Shown: positions 39,801-50,876, counted from the stretch's first letter. The stretch is 64,000 bases of DNA from Anas platyrhynchos (GCF_047663525.1 NC_092587.1:44538501-44602500); one strand, 5' to 3'. Translations and numbers: made by a program. The notes: generated by a model from the sequence alone, not told the origin.

Positions 39801-42800
39801 AAGGTGCTGCTCCAGAAATGCGGAGAAATAGGAACAGGTTCTTTTTACTGAGAGTTTTGACCACTTTGAACCCATTATTAAGCAAAAGGGAAATTTGAAA
39901 TTCTGAAACTTAAAATAGTAAGAGTACAGGTGCAGTGGCAGAAATACTTTGAAAAATAATTGAGATGTGTTTCTGAGCAAGTGGAATTCCCAACATTATA
40001 GTGAGCTGTGCATAAGCCTTTTCTCATAAACACCAGCAATTCTATGGAAATAACTAGTCATACACAAAATAATTGTCTGCAGAGGATTGGAATTTTCCTC
40101 TGAAACCTAGCTTAGGAAAGGTGTGCTTTTGCAGAAGCACCTGTTGTAGCTTAAGATATTACTGCCACCTCCAGCTTTACAACCTCAGCTCTAAATTTGC
40201 TATTTCTGCAACTGAACTACCATTACAAATCACATGAGCACTCACAGTCTGCTCTGGTGCAGAGTGCTGGTTTAAAGCCTCTCCAGGTTGAGCATAGCAG
40301 TCGTTAACCTAACCAGTCACTAACCTAGCCAGTACTGCACAGAAGCAGGTAAGGAGAGAGCATGTGATCCATTATCAGGCCACAGTAGTGGGATTTGAAC
40401 CTGCTGTTGGAGGAAGTTACAGATGGTTGAGATAACATCTTCAACTGCTTCAAAGTGATTGTGTAAATACACTTACATAGTGAATGTACAATCTAAAGAC
40501 AATGCATTTAAACTCCTTCACTTAGATGTGTGTATACAGATATTATAGAAACCTGTCTCTTCATTCTTTGGCGTCACCTGGAACACTATCTACTGAATTG
40601 CATACCCACTGACTCCCAAGACCCACTGCTGTCTTCCAGGACATCATTTAAGAGAGGAAGACTGCAAGGTAAAATTTCTGAAATGTTGAGATTTTGTTTG
40701 GTTTTGGACTTAAGTTTCTTTTTCCTCTGGAGAATTGACGATACAAGTATTGCTGAGTCACAGGCTTATGCGTTTTGTCTATTACGCATATCTCCAAGTG
40801 AAAAGTAAATTTCAGATAATACAATCAGATTGTGGTCCAAAACAATGCATATGGAAATATTGTAATATAATCTAAGATGAGATAAAAAATTAAAATTAAG
40901 ACTGGTGTTTTTGGAAATACTTTTAGAAACGTAGGCACTATTTTCTCACCAGAAAAAAATAAGTGTGTTGAATTTTGGTATTAAAAAAAAAAAAAGAGGG
41001 AATGGAACTAAGTCAGAAAGAGAAGTGATCTGGGGAGGAGCTTTTTGCAAAGTGCCATGTGTGCTCAAAATTATTAATGACTGTTCAATGATTTAGAAAA
41101 AAATACAGTAAGTCCAAAAAATACTATAATTTCTAATATACAAGTTTGGTGGCCAATTTTGACTATTGCATTTTAAAATAATTTTACAATGATGTGGAAA
41201 AAATATGTTGTTGAGTGGCCAACATAATTTTAACTTCTTGTTTTCTATCACTAGATTCCTTTGGTTCAGATCCCAACTTGGATTTCAGCAGCGGCCTGAA
41301 TCGAGTGAGTCAGCATGATATAGATCAGGTGAGATGTGACAGAGTCTGCCGAGAAGTACAGGGTGCGAGTGATTGCCATACAGCTATTGAGAACAGTCTG
41401 ACTGTAGACTGTTGTGCTGCAGGGGTTTTTCCCTTTCTTAAATCTGCTCTCATAGAGGCAGAAACATCACTTACTGGCTTGGCTCTCTGGTCAGTGGTGG
41501 GTCCTTCTGGACCCAGTGGGAACTGGCCCTTACCTAACATGGGGCAGCTTCTGGATTCTTCTCACAGAGGCTACCCCTGCAGCCCCCTGCTACCAAAATC
41601 TTGCCATGTAAACCCACTACAGTAGCACCAGCAGTAAATAATTTAAAATTAATGAAGCGTTGCAAAAAAATTGAGAAAGTATTATGAAGCAGGTAGCAGC
41701 TGCACTGCTGAACACACATTTTCAAGTCTTAATATACAAAATTAAATTAAAAATGAGCAATATAGGCTATTAGGAAGAAAATTAATCATTCTTTTCCTTT
41801 TATAAACCAGTCAAATGGTATGTATTTTTTAATAATAGCTCACTGAAAACATCAGGTACCCTTGAAAGACTTGCAACATGAAAGTAGGATTCCCAATGTT
41901 CTGTGAATCTATAACTGTTGGGAGCAACAGCTTGACTCCAGCTAGGTAGTAGAGAAATGAGATTGAAAAGGGTAACAGAAATTGAGCAGACTATGAAATA
42001 TGAATGCTAACACAGAAGTGATTTCTACTTACACAGCAATTTAATAGTTTGTCTTAACTGGATGCGTAAGTGGCAGGAAAAAAAAAGTTCATTTTTATTA
42101 ATAAATCTGATTGACGTTTCTCCTGGTGTTTGTGCACAAAAAAGCTATGCTCAGAGTGCTTCACAATCTCAAGTACCTTTGTAAGATCTGGAATTATAAG
42201 AACAGCTTTATATATTTTTGTGATGAGTCATCTGTCTTTATTTCATTTGTTCAAAAGTGAAATATACAGTAACATCTTGCTAAAATATTTAGAATGTAAT
42301 ATTTTTTTTCAGTTTTCATATTGTTTACATACGTGCTGATGAAAAAGTGTTATCTATGCAAATGGACTCTATTAAACAGTCCTTAAAAGCCTGGGAAAAT
42401 TGCAGTTGGAAGAAGTTGTATAACTGAAGAACCTGAATTATGTAAGACTGTTTAATTCCTAAAACACTTTGAGAGGTTGTAGGGTAATAATATGTGGATA
42501 ATATGTGGATAATATGTGGATAATCCGTAAATGCCAGTCAAAAAGTCACCCAGAAGTCTCCATAGAAAGGCTATCCATTGCATAATTTAGAGAGATGAAC
42601 ATAAGGAAGAATACAAGTAGTATTTATTAGGGTAGTTGAAAGAAAAGTATACTTTTGAAAGAGTTTTAGAGAATAAAGTGTTGTAAAAAGGTTGACAGTA
42701 GATGGATATGTGGATGTTTTAGAGAAGACTTTGTATTGTTTACTGCAACAAATCTCTGTTTCTCAGCTTCAGATAGAAGCCACAAACAGCTTTGGTGAAT

Positions 42801-42919
42801 CTCTGCAGAAGAAGCTTCTGGACATCGAGGGGTTGTATTCTAAGGTTCGGTCACGCTACACCTTTATTCAAGCTCTTGTTAGACGCATCCGTGGACTCCT
42901 AAGGATATCAAGGACTTAA
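707..42919 (+). CDS. NUP205: NUP205, nucleoporin 205 (39 exons, 5' part missing)
   Basis: This is the large alpha-solenoid scaffold protein of the inner ring of the nuclear pore complex (family Nup192/NUP205), which in vertebrates binds NUP93 and helps set pore structure. I joined 39 exons by matching conserved peptides and checking every GT-AG boundary. Codon phase is consistent across all 38 introns and no stop interrupts the frame, which gives about 1,851 codons before TAA. Human NUP205 has 2,012 residues and the match starts near human residue 167, so roughly four coding exons and the promoter lie left of the window. Marker peptides are GLGSEKHRKE, GLLQCSIPP, TRTCLHAILNILEKGTE-like GVLGCPRTCL, TACPQDLIQAEDRQ, DKQQQWLLYLSNSG and the C-terminus RGLLRISRT. 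Introns run from 189 bp to 3 kb and hold five CR1 pieces. The exons are listed one by one below. Identification rests on recalled family sequence, not on a search. Confidence 0.97.
867..2764 (+). other. NUP205 intron without recognised elements
   Basis: 1.9 kb of AT-rich intron with T-rich stretches. I recognise no coding block, CR1 piece or RNA gene in it. Confidence 0.5.
2765..2993 (+). CDS. NUP205: NUP205 exon (2nd)
   Basis: Reads VSDLIKECRQSLAES through LLMALLYCFD to TEDRE, then carries one base into the next codon. The donor is GTAATG. Confidence 0.95.
3141..3182 (+). repeat. 22-bp tandem duplication covering a splice acceptor
   Basis: The string TTTGTTTTTCTTTAAGATCT occurs twice, 22 bp apart, so the acceptor TTTAAG appears at 3151-3156 and again at 3173-3178. 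Only the second copy keeps the NUP205 frame. Confidence 0.85.
3179..3343 (+). CDS. NUP205: NUP205 exon (3rd)
   Basis: Reads (E)DLMHRLPLLAERQYIATIH to GISQLSDVT and carries one base onward. It uses the downstream copy of the duplicated acceptor; use of the upstream copy would add 22 nt and break the frame. Confidence 0.95.
4127..4302 (+). CDS. NUP205: NUP205 exon (4th)
   Basis: Reads ALAEFTEADEAMAELA to DFLALMPMK, ending in phase 0 with a consensus donor GTAAGT. The acceptor tract is a (TTTTG)n-like run that ends GTCCAG. Confidence 0.95.
4303..7348 (+). other. Largest NUP205 intron in the window (3.0 kb)
   Basis: AT-rich intron, the longest in view. I found no CR1 tail, no coding exon and no RNA gene that I could defend. 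Several T-rich tracts are present. Confidence 0.5.
7349..7465 (+). CDS. NUP205: NUP205 exon (5th)
   Basis: Reads VKQLRNRADEDARMIHMSIQ to LEHLMLL. It is 117 nt, a multiple of three, between phase-0 introns. Confidence 0.95.
8085..8222 (+). CDS. NUP205: NUP205 exon (6th)
   Basis: Reads IAELYRKDPFNLELALEYW to GVAHQRPPQRQ. It is 138 nt in phase 0. The donor CAG/GTTATC is weaker than consensus. Confidence 0.95.
8879..9097 (+). mobile_element. CR1 LINE 3' end (5'-truncated)
   Basis: It reads as the C-terminus of CR1 ORF2 (VTEHWN, VESPSLEIFK) followed by the short CR1 3' UTR (GATGATCTCCAG, CCTTCCAACCTC), and ends in two copies of ATTCTGTGA. Loss of the 5' part is the usual CR1 state. It lies in a NUP205 intron in the gene's orientation. 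Confidence 0.92.
9264..9414 (+). CDS. NUP205: NUP205 exon (7th)
   Basis: Reads VVLSKFVRQMGDLLPSTIY to LLKVNGSSH and carries one base onward. The donor is GTAAGA. Confidence 0.95.
10202..10407 (+). CDS. NUP205: NUP205 exon (8th)
   Basis: Reads AENIQGTGGSPVSWEHFFHS to LTTVIVNW, ending in phase 0 with donor GTAAGT. The acceptor TTTTTCTAG sits right after a T/C tract. Confidence 0.95.
11141..11175 (+). repeat. T8-G15 homopolymer run with further G clusters
   Basis: Eight T are followed by an unbroken run of 15 G (11149-11163), then GGTGG and TGGGG groups. It lies in the NUP205 intron between exons 8 and 9. Apart from this run I see nothing in that 1.3-kb intron. Confidence 0.85.
11689..11871 (+). 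CDS. NUP205: NUP205 exon (9th)
   Basis: Reads SENARLALCEHPQWTPVVV to SLWQSLEYTQ. It is 183 nt in phase 0. Confidence 0.95.
12325..12740 (+). mobile_element. CR1 LINE piece with internal deletion (RT region joined to 3' tail)
   Basis: It starts in the CR1 ORF2 reverse-transcriptase region (NYRPVS-like, HGFTKGKSCLTSLIAF, LNFSKAFDTVSHNIL) and runs to the NWLDGRAQRVV block. It then jumps at about 12698-12702 to the 3' UTR (CCCTTCCAACCTCAGCC) and ends ATTCTGTGATTCTGT. The later RT domain and ORF2 C-terminus are missing, although both flanks are CR1. It lies in a NUP205 intron, sense orientation. Confidence 0.9.
13454..13504 (+). CDS. NUP205: NUP205 exon (10th, 51 nt)
   Basis: The smallest NUP205 exon here: 17 codons, ILQTVRSPGQRQAIGIE, between phase-0 introns. 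Skipping it would keep the frame. The donor is GTAAGA. Confidence 0.94.
14103..14312 (+). CDS. NUP205: NUP205 exon (11th)
   Basis: Reads VELNEIESRCEEYPLTRAFC to RTRAYRRAAEK. It is 210 nt in phase 0. A T19 run follows shortly after the donor. Confidence 0.95.
14830..15248 (+). mobile_element. CR1 LINE fragment lacking both ends
   Basis: Decayed ORF2 sequence: VLRELADVNAKPLSIIFE, EVPEDWKKASVTP, then after frame breaks SSQHGFTKGKLCLTNLIAF and GMTGWIDEERAVAVV. It stops abruptly at about 15246, before the catalytic FSKAFD block that CR1 ORF2 has next, and it has no 3' tail. It lies in a NUP205 intron, sense orientation. Confidence 0.88.
15498..15597 (+). CDS. NUP205: NUP205 exon (12th)
   Basis: Reads WEVAEVVLEVFYKLLRDYE to YVELQ and carries one base onward. 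The donor G/GTTAAC is non-consensus after GT. Confidence 0.94.
15598..17079 (+). other. NUP205 intron ending in a (TTTG)n acceptor tract
   Basis: 1.5-kb intron without a recognised element except a C-rich run near 16480-16495 and a (TTTG)n repeat at about 17054-17075. That repeat forms the pyrimidine-rich tract directly before the acceptor TTTTTAG. Confidence 0.7.
17080..17217 (+). CDS. NUP205: NUP205 exon (13th)
   Basis: Reads GEEIIAYKPPGFNLMYHLL to LDTYAPFP and carries one base onward. The donor is GTATGT. Confidence 0.95.
17478..17667 (+). CDS. NUP205: NUP205 exon (14th)
   Basis: Reads GKKHLEKAVQYCLALLNLTL to DHVVNIA and carries two bases (AG) of the next Arg codon. The donor is GTATGT. 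Confidence 0.95.
18535..18655 (+). CDS. NUP205: NUP205 exon (15th)
   Basis: Completes the Arg codon, then YLYHGNSNPELAFESAKIL to LVGDFTHDQ. The donor is GTAAGT. Confidence 0.95.
19173..19254 (+). CDS. NUP205: NUP205 exon (16th)
   Basis: Reads SISQKLMAGFVECLDNEDAE to INPDE and carries one base onward. The donor is GTATGT. Confidence 0.94.
19641..19805 (+). CDS. NUP205: NUP205 exon (17th)
   Basis: Reads ELEPEKQRARIHHETRIHIL to KKPVSTTNLQDP and carries one base onward. The donor is GTATGA. Confidence 0.95.
20375..20805 (+). mobile_element. Old, strongly decayed CR1 LINE 3' portion
   Basis: The translation keeps scraps of CR1 ORF2 C-terminus: EQVQKRWLGLEQSAYEERLR and EKRRF, which match the family's GLEHLSYEERLRELGLFSLEKRR pattern. 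It ends in a worn 3' UTR near GGAGTCCCTTCAGATC. Many stops and indels make it the oldest-looking copy here. It is in a NUP205 intron, sense; the rest of the 2.1-kb intron is plain. Confidence 0.75.
21948..22072 (+). CDS. NUP205: NUP205 exon (18th)
   Basis: Reads GVLGCPRTCLHAILNILEKG to LAELCYQ, ending in phase 0 with donor GTATGC. Confidence 0.95.
23011..23125 (+). CDS. NUP205: NUP205 exon (19th)
   Basis: Reads VIYQLCACADTSGPTMRYL to LQYLPFSTR and carries one base onward. The donor is GTAACT. Confidence 0.95.
24143..24292 (+). CDS. NUP205: NUP205 exon (20th)
   Basis: Reads EHEISTLNQMSWLMKTAAI to LLLDDMPVKPYL and carries one base onward. The donor is GTAAGA. Confidence 0.95.
24315..24875 (+). 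repeat. Degenerate tandem repeat rich in ACATGT palindromes
   Basis: Most of a NUP205 intron is built from diverged copies of a unit of about 50-62 bp. The clearest copies start near 24668, 24722, 24784 and 24836 with C(C/T)TCCACA and continue with GGGCAACAT and GAACACA motifs. At least a dozen ACATGT or CATGTG motifs (six-base palindromes, also CANNTG E-box cores) lie between 24315 and 24875. Long open frames on both strands here are a by-product of the repeat. Confidence 0.75.
24937..25011 (+). CDS. NUP205: NUP205 exon (21st)
   Basis: Reads GDGEGGIEDESRSVSGFLHF to DTASK and carries one base onward. The donor is GTAAAC. The exon lies just after the ACATGT-rich repeat. Confidence 0.94.
25754..25911 (+). 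CDS. NUP205: NUP205 exon (22nd)
   Basis: Reads VRRKILSILDSIDFSQDIP to GQVVCNVK, ending in phase 0. The donor is GTGTGC. Confidence 0.95.
26866..26946 (+). CDS. NUP205: NUP205 exon (23rd)
   Basis: Reads HLHRVLVAEVNALQGMAAIG to RPLLME. It is 81 nt in phase 0. A T run of more than 20 bases stands about 20 nt before the acceptor. Confidence 0.95.
27671..27862 (+). CDS. NUP205: NUP205 exon (24th)
   Basis: Reads EINTILQYVVERNKLLQCLH to LLQDVHDK. It is 192 nt in phase 0 with donor GTAATG. Confidence 0.95.
27863..29537 (+). other. NUP205 intron without recognised elements
   Basis: 1.7 kb of AT-rich intron. The minus-strand open frame at 27916-28260 has no family resemblance that I know. I see nothing defensible here. 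Confidence 0.5.
29538..29808 (+). CDS. NUP205: NUP205 exon (25th, longest)
   Basis: Reads ILDEDAAQELMPVVAGAVFT to LKKLLDFILKT and carries one base onward. The middle (about TEQKQPLSVPMTGQSQ to SSPGSESIS) is Ser/Pro/Gln-rich and differs most from the human protein as I recall it, so it is probably a loop between solenoid helices. Confidence 0.94.
30204..30302 (+). CDS. NUP205: NUP205 exon (26th)
   Basis: Reads GGFQRVRTHLYGSLLYYLQI to DEPDTLEA and carries one base onward. The donor is GTATGG. A large CR1 remnant follows in the intron. Confidence 0.94.
30410..31830 (+). mobile_element. CR1 LINE 5' portion: ORF1 esterase remnant plus ORF2 endonuclease, 3'-truncated
   Basis: About 1.4 kb of CR1 in a NUP205 intron, sense orientation. 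The first part is decayed ORF1 with its GDSL-esterase region (KKRRVIVIGDSLL at about 30547-30585, broken by frameshifts and stops further on). From about 31241 the ORF2 endonuclease (APE-type) is open for 212 codons, with NACSM, IAITETWWDE, GGGVALCV, VVGVYYRPP, LLGDFN and LLDLVLTN. CR1 similarity stops just after LLDLVLTN, where the element should go on through the last endonuclease motif and the reverse transcriptase. No 3' tail is present, so it cannot be an autonomous element. Confidence 0.92.
32524..32672 (+). CDS. NUP205: NUP205 exon (27th)
   Basis: Reads AKKTMWERLTAPEDVFSKLQ to CDGHEIGR, ending in phase 0. The donor is GTAAAT. Confidence 0.95.
33426..33617 (+). CDS. NUP205: NUP205 exon (28th)
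   Basis: Reads MLALALLDRIVSVDKQQQWL to LKALYTYESKM. It is 192 nt in phase 0. This is one of the most conserved stretches of the protein. Confidence 0.96.
33810..33931 (+). CDS. NUP205: NUP205 exon (29th)
   Basis: Reads AFLTRVAKSQQGALELLRSG to MRPETDHQ and carries two bases (GG) onward. The donor is GTAAGT. Confidence 0.95.
34465..34603 (+). CDS. NUP205: NUP205 exon (30th)
   Basis: Completes a Gly codon, then MYGMRDPPLFIPAPVERYRQ to MAQHLQAAGQ. The donor is GTAAGT. Confidence 0.95.
34806..34932 (+). CDS. NUP205: NUP205 exon (31st)
   Basis: Reads VLQFLIAHSDTIQAILRCQD to IISKAALP and carries one base onward. The donor is GTAGGA. Confidence 0.95.
35637..35682 (+). repeat. 23-bp tandem duplication with a palindromic core
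   Basis: Two copies of a 23-bp unit (ATTTAAATGTATACACTGCA plus TAC or AAC). GTATACATTTAAATGTATAC-like inverted symmetry is present in the unit. It lies in a NUP205 intron, about 55 bp before the next acceptor. Confidence 0.8.
35738..35814 (+). CDS. NUP205: NUP205 exon (32nd)
   Basis: Reads GVLNELDVDINEGTQMELQG to HIGRFQ, ending in phase 0. The donor is GTAATA. Confidence 0.94.
35815..37370 (+). other. NUP205 intron without recognised elements
   Basis: 1.6-kb AT-rich intron. I see no CR1 tail, coding exon or RNA gene. Confidence 0.5.
37371..37499 (+). CDS. NUP205: NUP205 exon (33rd)
   Basis: Reads RQCLGLLSRFGGSDKLRQFK to EIELAMQQ. It is 129 nt in phase 0. The donor is GTGAGG. Confidence 0.95.
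38041..38167 (+). CDS. NUP205: NUP205 exon (34th)
   Basis: Reads ICANVMEYCESLMLQSAPSF to TTNRDGPRQ and carries one base onward. The donor is GTGAGA. Confidence 0.95.
38884..39050 (+). CDS. NUP205: NUP205 exon (35th)
   Basis: Reads DTQAPVVPYWRLPGLGIIVY to LPPDEIKE, ending in phase 0. The donor is GTAACA. Confidence 0.95.
39649..39772 (+). CDS. NUP205: NUP205 exon (36th), upstream of a U12-type intron
   Basis: Reads LCQSVMPAGVDKISTAQKYV to NNRAKLLSLCS and carries one base onward. The donor is T/GTATCCTTTT, the U12 (minor-spliceosome) form and not a U2 site. This end is set by frame and by the next exon. Confidence 0.94.
39773..40539 (+). other. U12-type (minor spliceosome) GT-AG intron of NUP205
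   Basis: The first nine bases are GTATCCTTT, an exact match to the U12 5' splice-site consensus RTATCCTTT. Near the 3' end CTCCTTCAC (about 40513-40521) resembles the U12 branch site TTCCTTRAY and lies about 19 nt before the acceptor TACAG, within the short distance typical of the class. The intron is 767 bp, phase 1. A tRNA-like GGTTCAAATCCC box on the minus strand near 40391-40402 has no recognisable rest of a tRNA. Confidence 0.85.
40540..40668 (+). CDS. NUP205: NUP205 exon (37th)
   Basis: Completes a Tyr codon, then IIETCLFILWRHLEHYLLNC to FKRGRLQ and carries one base onward. The donor is GTAAAA. Confidence 0.94.
41255..41328 (+). CDS. NUP205: NUP205 exon (38th)
   Basis: Reads DSFGSDPNLDFSSGLNRVSQ to HDIDQ, ending in phase 0. 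The donor is GTGAGA. The longer open frame running on to 41625 is intron read-through. Confidence 0.93.
41329..42766 (+). other. Last NUP205 intron
   Basis: 1.4-kb AT-rich intron. The only structure I see is an 11-bp tandem repeat (ATAATATGTGG, three copies) at 42487-42519. Confidence 0.55.
42767..42919 (+). CDS. NUP205: NUP205 last coding exon
   Basis: Reads LQIEATNSFGESLQKKLLDI to LVRRIRGLLRISRT, then TAA at 42917-42919. The basic, amphipathic C-terminus matches the human protein almost residue for residue. The 3' UTR follows in the same exon. Confidence 0.96.
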   Translation, partial: LQIEATNSFGESLQKKLLDIEGLYSKVRSRYTFIQALVRRIRGLLRISRT

Positions 42920-43094
42920 AAGACTGATACAGGATGTTTGCGCCTTGAAGCAGTGCACTTGGGCAGGCCTTCTGGATCATCATATTTTATAGATCATACA
43001 TTTTCTAAATAATGTCAAAAAGGTTACCTTTTTTTATTACCCCTTTGAATAAGTTTTGTGCATTCTTTCCTACTGCTCCCAACTTGAACGGAAA

Positions 43095-43100
43095 AATAAA
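43095..43100 (+). promoter_or_regulatory. NUP205: Poly(A) signal AATAAA for NUP205
   Basis: A canonical AATAAA stands 176 bp past the NUP205 stop codon, which implies a short 3' UTR ending near 43115-43125. Confidence 0.8.
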
Positions 43101-43124
43101 GAATTGTTTTTAAGTGAATTATGA

Positions 43125-44588
43125 TTAATGTAAAAATTCAAGCAAAGAAAGATTTCAAATGGAGGACATAAAGGAAACAAAAAGAAGTTGTTCTGCAGTT
43201 GTGATGATACTACACTTGAGGATGCTGTTAGAGAAAATGAAAAGATCTGTCTGTTTATGCTGTTCTTGCTTCACACACACTTAATGAAAGAGAGATTTCA
43301 AGTGTCAGCACTTGCAGACTTTGTGATCACACCCTTTGGTATGGATTCTCTAAAAAAGGTGATCATTTTTGCACAGTGAACTGCTTGTTTCTGCTCCCCA
43401 TTGCCCTGCTTTTTTTAAGCTAACATGAGTACAAGCTTCCTCTCTTTAGACAATTCCAGATATGAGGTAAAAGTAAAAAACAAACAAAAACACAGGGAAA
43501 GATATGAAAGGCGACTGCCTTACATTTTGTTCTTTACGGACATTTTGTTCTTGATGGCTTCGAGGACTAAAGACTTCTGTGCTGTTTCTGCTGAAACAGG
43601 AGCATAAAGACAGAATACAAGGCATGAGGAGGGAGCCAACATGCTTGAATAGTAGAAAGAGCAATTCAACCTCTGATTTTTGATGTGAGATCTGTTGGAT
43701 TTCTCTTATTGCGCTGTCTGATCTTAGAGCCCCTTTCTCCATTTGTGCCTTGTAAATTGTCTCTCCTGAGTTTCCATTATGTAGCATTTCACATTCTTAA
43801 GGATGTTGTACTTCACAGAATTAATTTGTGCAGATGAATTATGCCATCTTTTAAGCAGGGGTAATTACAGCCCTGCTATCATATGATGGTTATTTGCTGC
43901 TCTTTACGAATAGCTAGTTATTAATGGTTTACACAGTTGCATTTTTTCTGTTGATTGGCAACATTTTTTTTTTCTTTTTCTTTTCCTTTTTTTTTTTTTT
44001 TTTTCCTACCATCTTAGTGAAAGCCAGGAAGCAATGTATTTAATTAGAATCTGCATACAAGGACATAATTTTGGAATTCTCCTGGCTCAGGAATTCACTA
44101 GATTTCAGTAAATGCCATTCTGATAACTGACTGATACTTGTGTGGGATTTCTGCCTGGATAGATGTCAGTATTTACTTCTTGTAAATCATTCCTGAGCGT
44201 GTGGACCTCTGCCTGTTCCACGCAGATGTTTCAGCAGCCCAGCTGCACCAACAGGAAGGGAAGTGCTGGAACACCTCGCAGAGTACCGGAGCAGTGCATT
44301 TTGTGATGGGTAACGCTTTTACCACACTAAGCTGTGCTGGTTTCTGCCCTTCCACGGTCAGTCCAGTAGTCACTCTGCTCTTGGGAAGAGCGAAACTGAA
44401 GGTGCTTTGACTGCCTATTCAGCCACATCAGCTGTTGCTGATGCAATCATCAGCCCTGATACACACAGCATAGCGATCTTATTCATGCAGCACCCTATTG
44501 TTTAAGCCTTTTGCACAGAAAGGGAGCCGGCAGTGCTGGTTTGCCCCTCTTCTGTGCCACTGAAAGCTGCAGGGCTGCAGGGCGGCTC
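43125..44588 (+). other. NUP205-ARL1 spacer
   Basis: About 1.5 kb between the NUP205 poly(A) site and the repeats before ARL1. It holds a T-rich pyrimidine tract at about 43967-44005 and small open frames without recognisable similarity. I looked for STMP1, the small mitochondrial protein gene next to NUP205 in human, and did not find it here. Confidence 0.5.
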
Positions 44589-44589
44589 T

Positions 44590-44735
44590 GCAGAAATGGA
44601 TGCTTTTGGGACAGAAAGGGGAGCTTTATGGGCAGAAATGGATGCATTTGGGCAGAAATAGGCGCTTTGTTGGCAGAAATGGGCGGGTTACGGGCAGAAA
44701 TGGGCGCTTTATTGATAGAAACGGGCGTTTTGCTG
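44590..44735 (+). repeat. Minisatellite upstream of ARL1, about seven 20-22 bp units
   Basis: Units follow the pattern GGGCAGAAATGGGCGCTTTA, with GCAGAAATGGATGC and GATAGAAACGGGCG variants. They are imperfect but clearly in register. The array lies about 500 bp upstream of the ARL1 start codon, at the edge of the CpG island. Confidence 0.85.
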
Positions 44736-45229
44736 TTCCTGGGCACGGTGCCAGAACTGCGCCGCCCCTCTCCCTGAGCAACCCTGCGGCTCCCGCAGAG
44801 CCTGGTGCTGGGGGCTAGTTCTGAAGCCCCTCAGCGATGGCGAAGCGCTGGTTGCCGGTAACGTGGGGGATTTATTTTTTATTTATTTATTTTAACCAGA
44901 GTGAGTGGGCGGGTGAGGGGGGCCGGGCCGGGCTGCGCCACCTCCCCTCAGCGCCCGCCCGGCTTCCGCATCCGCAGATTCGTCACGACACTGCGCCGGC
45001 CCGCATTTTAATTTTAATTTATTTATTTTTATTATTATTTTTTTTATCCCATTCTCCTTCGCGGGGTGGACGAGGGGCTCACCCAGCGCTCGGCCTTCCC
45101 CTTCCCCTCCGCGGGCGGCCTCCGTCGCCGTGCCGAATCTGCGGGGCGGGCGCCTCCTTTACTCTCGGCGGCGGCCGACGTGGAGCCTGGGGGCGGCGGC
45201 CGCGGGACGGGACCCGGCGGGGGCTCGAC

Positions 45230-50120
<4,891 letters not shown>

Positions 50121-50430
50121 TACAAAGCTGACCATTGCAACGACGTTTCAGCTACATCCAACATTCCTCCTGCTGCAGTCAAGTATTTTCAGCCTACGAA
50201 TACTTGTAAATAGGACAGGTTTGAGTTTGACTCCTGTAATGTGGATGCCTCTCTTCACTTGCAAAACTGAACCGAGTGACTGGCTGTGTACATTATGATA
50301 TTTCCTTTCTTTGTGTTTAAAGATGTGCTTAATAATTTGTATGAAAGTTTTACTGGCTGGCAACTCCCCTCTCCCCCCCCGGGGTGGTTTTAAGTTAGAG
50401 CGGTTACTAGATTGGTGTAATTAAAACACT

Positions 50431-50584
50431 AATAAAATCTGCAATGGTCAGCTGTACTTGAAGGTGTGGTGCTTGTCCAGCTACTGCCAGTTAAACCAGT
50501 CACATGGCTGAGCCTTCAAGGTTTCCTTAAGCTGATGGTGTTATGCTTCAGGCTCCCTCAGTGCAGATATGCTGTTAAAATAAA
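50431..50584 (+). promoter_or_regulatory. ARL1: Two AATAAA poly(A) signals for ARL1
   Basis: AATAAA occurs at 50431-50436 and 50579-50584, 311 and 459 bp past the stop codon. Either or both could end the ARL1 message. Confidence 0.7.
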
Positions 50585-50876
50585 GTACAGCAACTGAGCT
50601 AATACCATGCTTCTCCTTGTTAATGTGGCTTAGTTTTACTTTCTTCTTTAACTGCCACCAGCCCCTATGTGCCAGGGCAGTAATGTGAATTTAACTTCCA
50701 CCTTTCACAGCAGTTATTTCTATATTCTCTGCTTAGCTCGCAATGACAGCTTACTTGTAGCTGCAGAAAGTAGAATATAAATCAAGGGCAAGAGGCAGAC
50801 TGTTTTTTCCAGAAGGGACGATGTTCATGGCCATGAATGCAGTCGTAATAGCCCATCTTTTAAAAATGAAGTAAAA

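Noticed and set aside
40380..40410. tRNA-like B-box (GGTTCAAATCCC on the minus strand)
   Set aside because: I could not pair a T-stem, find an A-box at the right distance or build an acceptor stem. It may be a relic of a tRNA-derived SINE, but the flanks do not match one that I know.
41329..41625. Extension of NUP205 exon 38 by a long open frame
   Set aside because: The GTGAGA donor at 41329 joins in phase to the conserved last exon. The extension has no similarity to NUP205.
43188..43607. Small open frames after NUP205 as STMP1 or another small gene
   Set aside because: None resembles the short STMP1 protein or any other small protein that I know. Their composition looks random.
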